Shown: positions 61,301 through 64,000 of the stretch, one piece after another
How positions within the stretch are numbered: position 1 is the first letter of the stretch
Layout: each line of letters starts with the position of its first letter
Assembly (NCBI GenBank): GCA_964411985.1
Contig: CAYPNF010000041.1
Span: 15,841 to 79,840, forward strand
Source of the DNA: CAYPNF01 sp964411985
GTDB taxonomy: Bacteria; Verrucomicrobiota; Verrucomicrobiia; Limisphaerales; J093
Direction: 5' to 3'
Length of the DNA stretch: 64,000 nt
Notes under the pieces: generated by a model
Told to the model about the DNA's origin: nothing
The model's database searches: none
Seen by the model: the letters and a program-made list of their open reading frames with translations, nothing else
Position numbers and translations under genes: made by a program

Positions 61301-62819
61301 CATAGTCCACACCCGCGATCGCCGACCTTGGGCATCCGGGGCAGTCCACAGGGTTGTTGTAGTACCCAGGGCCATCGCTTGTGAAACAGACAGCGGTGAC
61401 GGTGGCATCAAGGTCGCCGCTCCGCGTTACGCGGACCGTGGCAGCACCTGCGCTCTCGTATACAGGAACGAAGCTATCGAGCGTGAACATGTCGTTGTCG
61501 ACGATTGTGAGCAGAACGTGGGTGGGACCACCTAGCGTCGGACTACCAGTGGGATTGCTCAAGGTCAGATTCACCGTCTCGGGACCTTCCACCTGGCCGT
61601 CATTGAGGATGGTCACCGTGAACGTCGCGGTCGTTTGTCCCGGCAGGAACGTCAGCGTGCCGTTTGTTGCCGTGTAGTCCAAACCCGTCGTTGCCGTGCC
61701 GTTGCTCGTCGCGAAGTCCACGGTGACCTGGTTCGTGTAGGTTCCCGCGAGAGTCACGGCAATGGAGGCGAATCCGGCGTTTTCAACTCCGTCAAAGCTC
61801 GGGCTCGCGAATTGGACGCTCGCCCCGGCGGGGAATCCTTTCCGGATCGTGCTGTTTCCTTGGTCCGCCACATAGACGTTGCCTGCACCGTCCACCGTGA
61901 CGCCGGAAGGCCGACCGAACCGCGCAGCGCTTCCGGTCCAGTCCGCACTGCCCCCAACGCCTGCGGCTCCGGCCAGCGTCGTCACCTCTCCGGTCGGCGT
62001 CACCCTTCGGATGGTGCAGTTGAGGCGGTCCGACACATAGAGGTTGCCCGTGCTGTCCACTGCCAAGCCCTCAGGATAATTGAACCGTGCGGCACTCCCG
62101 GTGCCGTCGGCGCTGCCCTGGCTGCCCGCGAGTCCGGCCAGTGTCGTCACCTTCCCTGCCAGCGTCACCTTGCGGATGGTGTGGTTGCTGTAGTCCGCCA
62201 CATAGAGGTTGCCCGTGCTGTCCACTGCCAAGCCGGAAGGGTAATTGAACCGCGCGATGCTTCCGGTGCCGTCGGCGCTGCCCTGACTGTCCCCGAGTCC
62301 GGCCAAGGTCGTCACCACGCCCCCAGGCGTCACTTTCCGAATCGTGTGGCTGCCCAACTCTGCCACATAGACGTTGCCAGCGCCGTCCACCGCTACGCCG
62401 GAAGGAGATTTGAACCCAGCGGCGCTTCCGGTCCCGTCCACGCTTGTATAATACCCCACCCGTCCCGCCAGCGTCGTCACTTCCCCAGTCGGCGTGACCT
62501 TTCGGAGTATGGTGGGATCTGTGACATAGATATTGCCATCGCCGTCCACCGCGACGCCAGCCGGACCGGCGAACCGCGCGAAGCTCCCGATGCCATCGGA
62601 ACTGCCCGTGCTGCCGGCCAGGCCGGCCAGCGTGGTGAACGCATACGGTTCGTAGATCGACTGGGCGAGGGTTGGACTGGCTGGCAATGCCAGGGCGGTC
62701 ACCGCCGCAGCCAACAACCACATTCGGTTACCCAGAGAACGGGTGAGACACCGGTGCATGGGAGCCGGCCAACATCGCTTGGCCACAGATTGGGTCGGGT
62801 TAGATCGATTCGTACTCAT
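58362..62819 (-). CDS. Giant secreted NHL / Calx-beta / delta-60 repeat protein
   Basis: This 1485-residue exported protein has a signal peptide (MWLLAAAVTALALPASPTLA). The first NHL propeller-like array (about residues 55-325) repeats GLAVDSTGNLYVADYSNHTI with SADGTGSAARFNYP. Two Calx-beta domains follow (about 330-560; TVDFATSNGTATTGLDYTAT). A delta-60 array comes next (about 575-960; ALQPDGKILVGGTFVTVNG), then a third Calx-beta domain (about 965-1070). A second NHL array (about 1075-1410) and the FYR tail (ending QRFYRVRSP) complete it. A strong Shine-Dalgarno AAGGAGGA precedes the ATG. It is likely surface-exposed and may bind calcium and polymers; no enzyme motif is seen. Confidence 0.9.
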   Translation of the reverse strand: MSTNRSNPTQSVAKRCWPAPMHRCLTRSLGNRMWLLAAAVTALALPASPTLAQSIYEPYAFTTLAGLAGSTGSSDGIGSFARFAGPAGVAVDGDGNIYVTDPTILRKVTPTGEVTTLAGRVGYYTSVDGTGSAAGFKSPSGVAVDGAGNVYVAELGSHTIRKVTPGGVVTTLAGLGDSQGSADGTGSIARFNYPSGLAVDSTGNLYVADYSNHTIRKVTLAGKVTTLAGLAGSQGSADGTGSAARFNYPEGLAVDSTGNLYVSDRLNCTIRRVTPTGEVTTLAGAAGVGGSADWTGSAARFGRPSGVTVDGAGNVYVADQGNSTIRKGFPAGASVQFASPSFDGVENAGFASIAVTLAGTYTNQVTVDFATSNGTATTGLDYTATNGTLTFLPGQTTATFTVTILNDGQVEGPETVNLTLSNPTGSPTLGGPTHVLLTIVDNDMFTLDSFVPVYESAGAATVRVTRSGDLDATVTAVCFTSDGPGYYNNPVDCPGCPRSAIAGVDYAQEVGILTFGPGETNQVFTVPILDNGRVDDYRVDAYRSFTVTVFSESSFQARSEIGIQDNEVAAQMDPGFSSGGFWGEVYAMALQPDGRILLGGTFDHVADIACTNLARLNPDGSLDASFAAATSLSDSWGGPSQVSVLKLTTDGQVLVAGTFKAVNGVPMNGLARLSADGSWDPGFNAFSGVALSHELIDAEGAVAAGARAVLVQPDGKIVIGGVFDTVNGVGRTNLARLNADGSLDTSFVAETELTHYVFGGGEQGALTEAAARVFSLALQPDGKILVGGTFVTVNGADRGSIARLNPDGTLDNTFFVGDGVADGDNPGSVNSIIAQPDGAILIAGQFTSVHGVGRDGLARLYAHGGLDTQFDWRGDGPFGRPPRFMATAVTTNGGIWVAASDCSKPGCFFRVDRLNPDGSPDGGFPQVSQVSNRGWVTTMAVQPDGDVLVGGWLLARYYGNPSEPRVQFDSAGIVVNELSGMATVTVQRLGDTSNALTVDYTTSDGTARAGLNYVATSGTLSFAPLEVTKMISIPILDDHAFSSDLSFRMTLSHPSVGLLGLNPLTITVRVSNYTPYTFSTLAGLGGGGAGSADGTGSAARFSWPLGVTVDGAGNLYVADFGNNAIRKVTPAGVVTTLAGQPGSAGSSDGTGSAARFQHPSGVAVDDVGNLYVADLYNYTIRKVTPADVVITLAGQAGSSGSADGTGSNARFAFPSGVAVDSAKNVYVADQYNHTIRKVTPVGVVTTLAGRAGYSGSTDGTGSGARFYEPLGVAVDSAGDVYVADRGNHTIRKVTASGVVTTLAGPVQFDSFGNRVTGSADGTGSAALFNSPSGVAVDSTGNIYVADVGNHTIRKVTPAGIVTTLAGLAGNTGSTDGTGSAARFSYPNGVAVDSAGNVYVADKENQTIRRGFLALGILSSGPGFGFDAGRFGFVLTGPMGRLVVVEASDDLADWLPISTNTFTGGLPFTDPQSGAAPQRFYRVRSP
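58574..59597 (-). repeat. Second NHL repeat array (tandem units of about 56 residues)
   Basis: About six tandem units share the pattern RFSWPLGVTVDGAGNLYVAD then IRKVTPAGVVTTLAGQPGSA. They are close copies of the units at 61844-62657 and of the partial gene at the window end, which points to recent exchange among NHL arrays. Confidence 0.8.
61844..62657 (-). repeat. First NHL repeat array (tandem units of about 56 residues)
   Basis: About five tandem units of some 168 bases share the pattern ARFNYPSGLAVDSTGNLYVA. Two neighbouring units around 62040-62330 are nearly identical in protein sequence, so the array has expanded recently. Confidence 0.8.
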
Positions 62820-63285
62820 AAGGTCTCCTCCTTCTTGAAAAAGTAGGTGAAGGTTACGAACTTTCCGAGGAGGCTCAGCGCGGATCGAAGGCAGGTACGC
62901 AGCTTCCCTGCGTCCGGGAAAGGAGCCCCACTTCCCCGGACGGCTGGCCCGAACTGGCCGCGAAAATTCTCGCCCATAAACCGAGGGATGATGTGTCGGT
63001 AGTCATACCAGAATCAGAACGACTTGTCAATTCATAAGGTCACTTCATCATCTCTGAATACTCCTGCCCGAAGTGCATTTCTGCCGTGGACCAGGGTGAC
63101 TACGAATGGAAGCAGTTCGAGCAGGAAAAGCTGCCTCTCGGCATGGTGCGATCCACATAGTACGATCCACCTCGACCACCCTAGGATGGAGCCTTGAGCG
63201 GGCACACACCCGGTTCCAGGGAGCGGAAGAACTCGTTTCCGCTTCAGAAGGTCAATCTCCGTTCGTCCCCGTCTTGCGCCGATGG
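62820..63285. other. Intergenic region upstream of the NHL gene, with promoter
   Basis: This 466-base gap lies between two same-strand NHL genes. It carries the promoter listed separately at 63002-63030 and an imperfect stem of about 10 bp around 62915-62942 (CGTCCGGG with CCCCGGACG). No coding potential is supported. Confidence 0.6.
63002..63030 (-). promoter_or_regulatory. Sigma-70-type promoter for the NHL/beta-helix operon
   Basis: On the minus strand, TTGACA (63030-63025) is followed by a 17-base spacer and TATGAC (63007-63002), with TGG just before the -10 box (extended -10). It points to the giant NHL gene and implies a leader of about 175 bases before its ATG at 62819. Confidence 0.65.
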
Positions 63286-64000
63286 CTACCGCTGTTGGAC
63301 GCGATAGAAGCGATGGGGATGAGCACCGCTGTGTGGATCCCTGAACAGAAGATCACCGGTGAAGGTGTTTGTCCAGATGGGCAGCCAGTTCATCAGATCA
63401 GTCGAGGCGTCCACGACTGCCGAGTACCCCACGGGGCCGGTGAGAACGAAGCCGAACTGGCCGTTGCTGAAACCAAAGCTCGGCCCGGAACTGAGAATCC
63501 CGAGTGCCGGGAATCCTCTTCGAATCGTGTGGTTCGATGTGTCGGCTACATAGAGGTTGCCCGCGATGTCCACCGCCACTCCAAAGGGAAAGGAAAACCG
63601 CGCGGCACTCCCCGTCCCGTCCAAACCACCATAGTTCCCGGCCATTCCGGCCAGCGTCGTCACCACTCCCGCTAGCGTCACTTTGCGGACCGTGTGGTTC
63701 TCTTCGTCGGCCACGTAGATATTACCTGCGTTGTCCACCGCCACCCCGATTGGCCCATTGAACCGCGCCGCACTTCCGGTCCCGTCCTGGCTGCCAGAAC
63801 TGCCGGCTAAGCCCGCCTGGGTGGTCACGACTCCGGCGGGCGTCACTTTCCGAATCGTGCAGTTCCACGAGTCCGCCACATAAATATCGCCTGATCTGTC
63901 CAACGCCACGCCAGCCGGACCGGCGAACCGCGCGGCGCTCCCGATGCCATCGGAACTGCCCGAACTGCCCGCCAGGCCGGCCAGCGTAGTCACCACTCCC
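63286..64000 (-). CDS. NHL-repeat secreted protein, N-terminus beyond window
   Basis: The visible 238 codons encode the C-terminal end of a second NHL protein. There are about three and a half units (RFNGPIGVAVDNAGNIYVAD, HTVRKVTLAGVVTTLAGMAG), then FPALGILSSGPSFGFSNGQF and the FYR tail (ending HPHRFYRVQQR). The tail is closely similar to that of the 1485-residue protein just downstream, so the two genes are tandem paralogues. The start and any signal peptide lie outside the window. Its role is probably the same as that of its neighbour. Confidence 0.88.
   Translation of the reverse strand, partial: GVVTTLAGLAGSSGSSDGIGSAARFAGPAGVALDRSGDIYVADSWNCTIRKVTPAGVVTTQAGLAGSSGSQDGTGSAARFNGPIGVAVDNAGNIYVADEENHTVRKVTLAGVVTTLAGMAGNYGGLDGTGSAARFSFPFGVAVDIAGNLYVADTSNHTIRRGFPALGILSSGPSFGFSNGQFGFVLTGPVGYSAVVDASTDLMNWLPIWTNTFTGDLLFRDPHSGAHPHRFYRVQQR

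Noticed and set aside
63106..63675. Plus-strand open frame of 189 codons opposite the NHL gene
   Set aside because: It is antisense to a clear NHL array and FYR tail and has no features of its own.
52653..64000. Repeat arrays considered as CRISPR
   Set aside because: The repeats are in frame, coding and of variable length, with no spacer structure and no cas genes.

Overview
The window looks like chromosomal DNA from a free-living member of the Verrucomicrobiota, probably near the Pedosphaera/Limisphaera side. No rRNA or taxonomic marker was compared, so this rests on style. The signs are GC-rich DNA, few Shine-Dalgarno sites, a short chlamydia-like HemA, a PVC-type prepilin-like protein with a long leader, DUF1080 and Tat-exported sugar enzymes, and very large secreted beta-helix and NHL-repeat proteins that end in a shared FYR tail.

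Layout. 1-7.5 kb is housekeeping: a partial HtrA protease, a coiled-coil zinc-ribbon protein, the RNase P RNA gene, then a tight tetrapyrrole cluster (HemX/CcsA-like protein, hemA, hemC, a cobA-hemD fusion) and a DUF218 protein. 7.5-23.8 kb holds mostly exported enzymes: a sugar isomerase-like protein, a ceramidase-like protein, an EEP-family hydrolase, a large metalloprotease, a GH9 glycosidase, two Tat aldo/keto reductases, a beta-helix protein and a prepilin-like protein. 23.9-25.5 kb carries a HAD-Nudix fusion directly followed by folB. 25.4-35.3 kb, all on the minus strand, holds a subtilase, a GH59 glycosidase, a DUF1080 protein and a MacAB-like export operon with a separate ATPase and two permeases. 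35.6-39.2 kb has two cyclophilins, two membrane proteins and a sugar-binding lipoprotein. 39.4-44.3 kb is a four-gene signalling operon (small protein, HDOD, hybrid kinase, receiver-kinase). 44.3-51.9 kb has a radical SAM protein, an MnmD-like methyltransferase, an Lrp regulator, a class V aminotransferase, an M29 aminopeptidase and an ABC-F protein. 52.3-64 kb is a cluster of giant secreted repeat proteins with a broken tail fragment at one end.

The most interesting system is the HAD-Nudix/folB pair. Nudix hydrolysis of dihydroneopterin triphosphate, removal of the last phosphate and the FolB aldolase step are consecutive in folate synthesis, and the poorly assigned phosphatase step could be done by the fused HAD domain. 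A perfect 10-bp inverted repeat ends on the start codon of the fusion gene, which suggests regulation. One caution is that the HAD domain has Ser where most phosphatases have the second Asp.

Other points of note are a HemA without its C-terminal dimerisation domain, two intergenic elements with long terminal inverted repeats, an STN-like/subtilase fusion, and a C-terminal module shared by five secreted proteins or remnants. No CRISPR array, tRNA, intact insertion sequence or prophage was seen.
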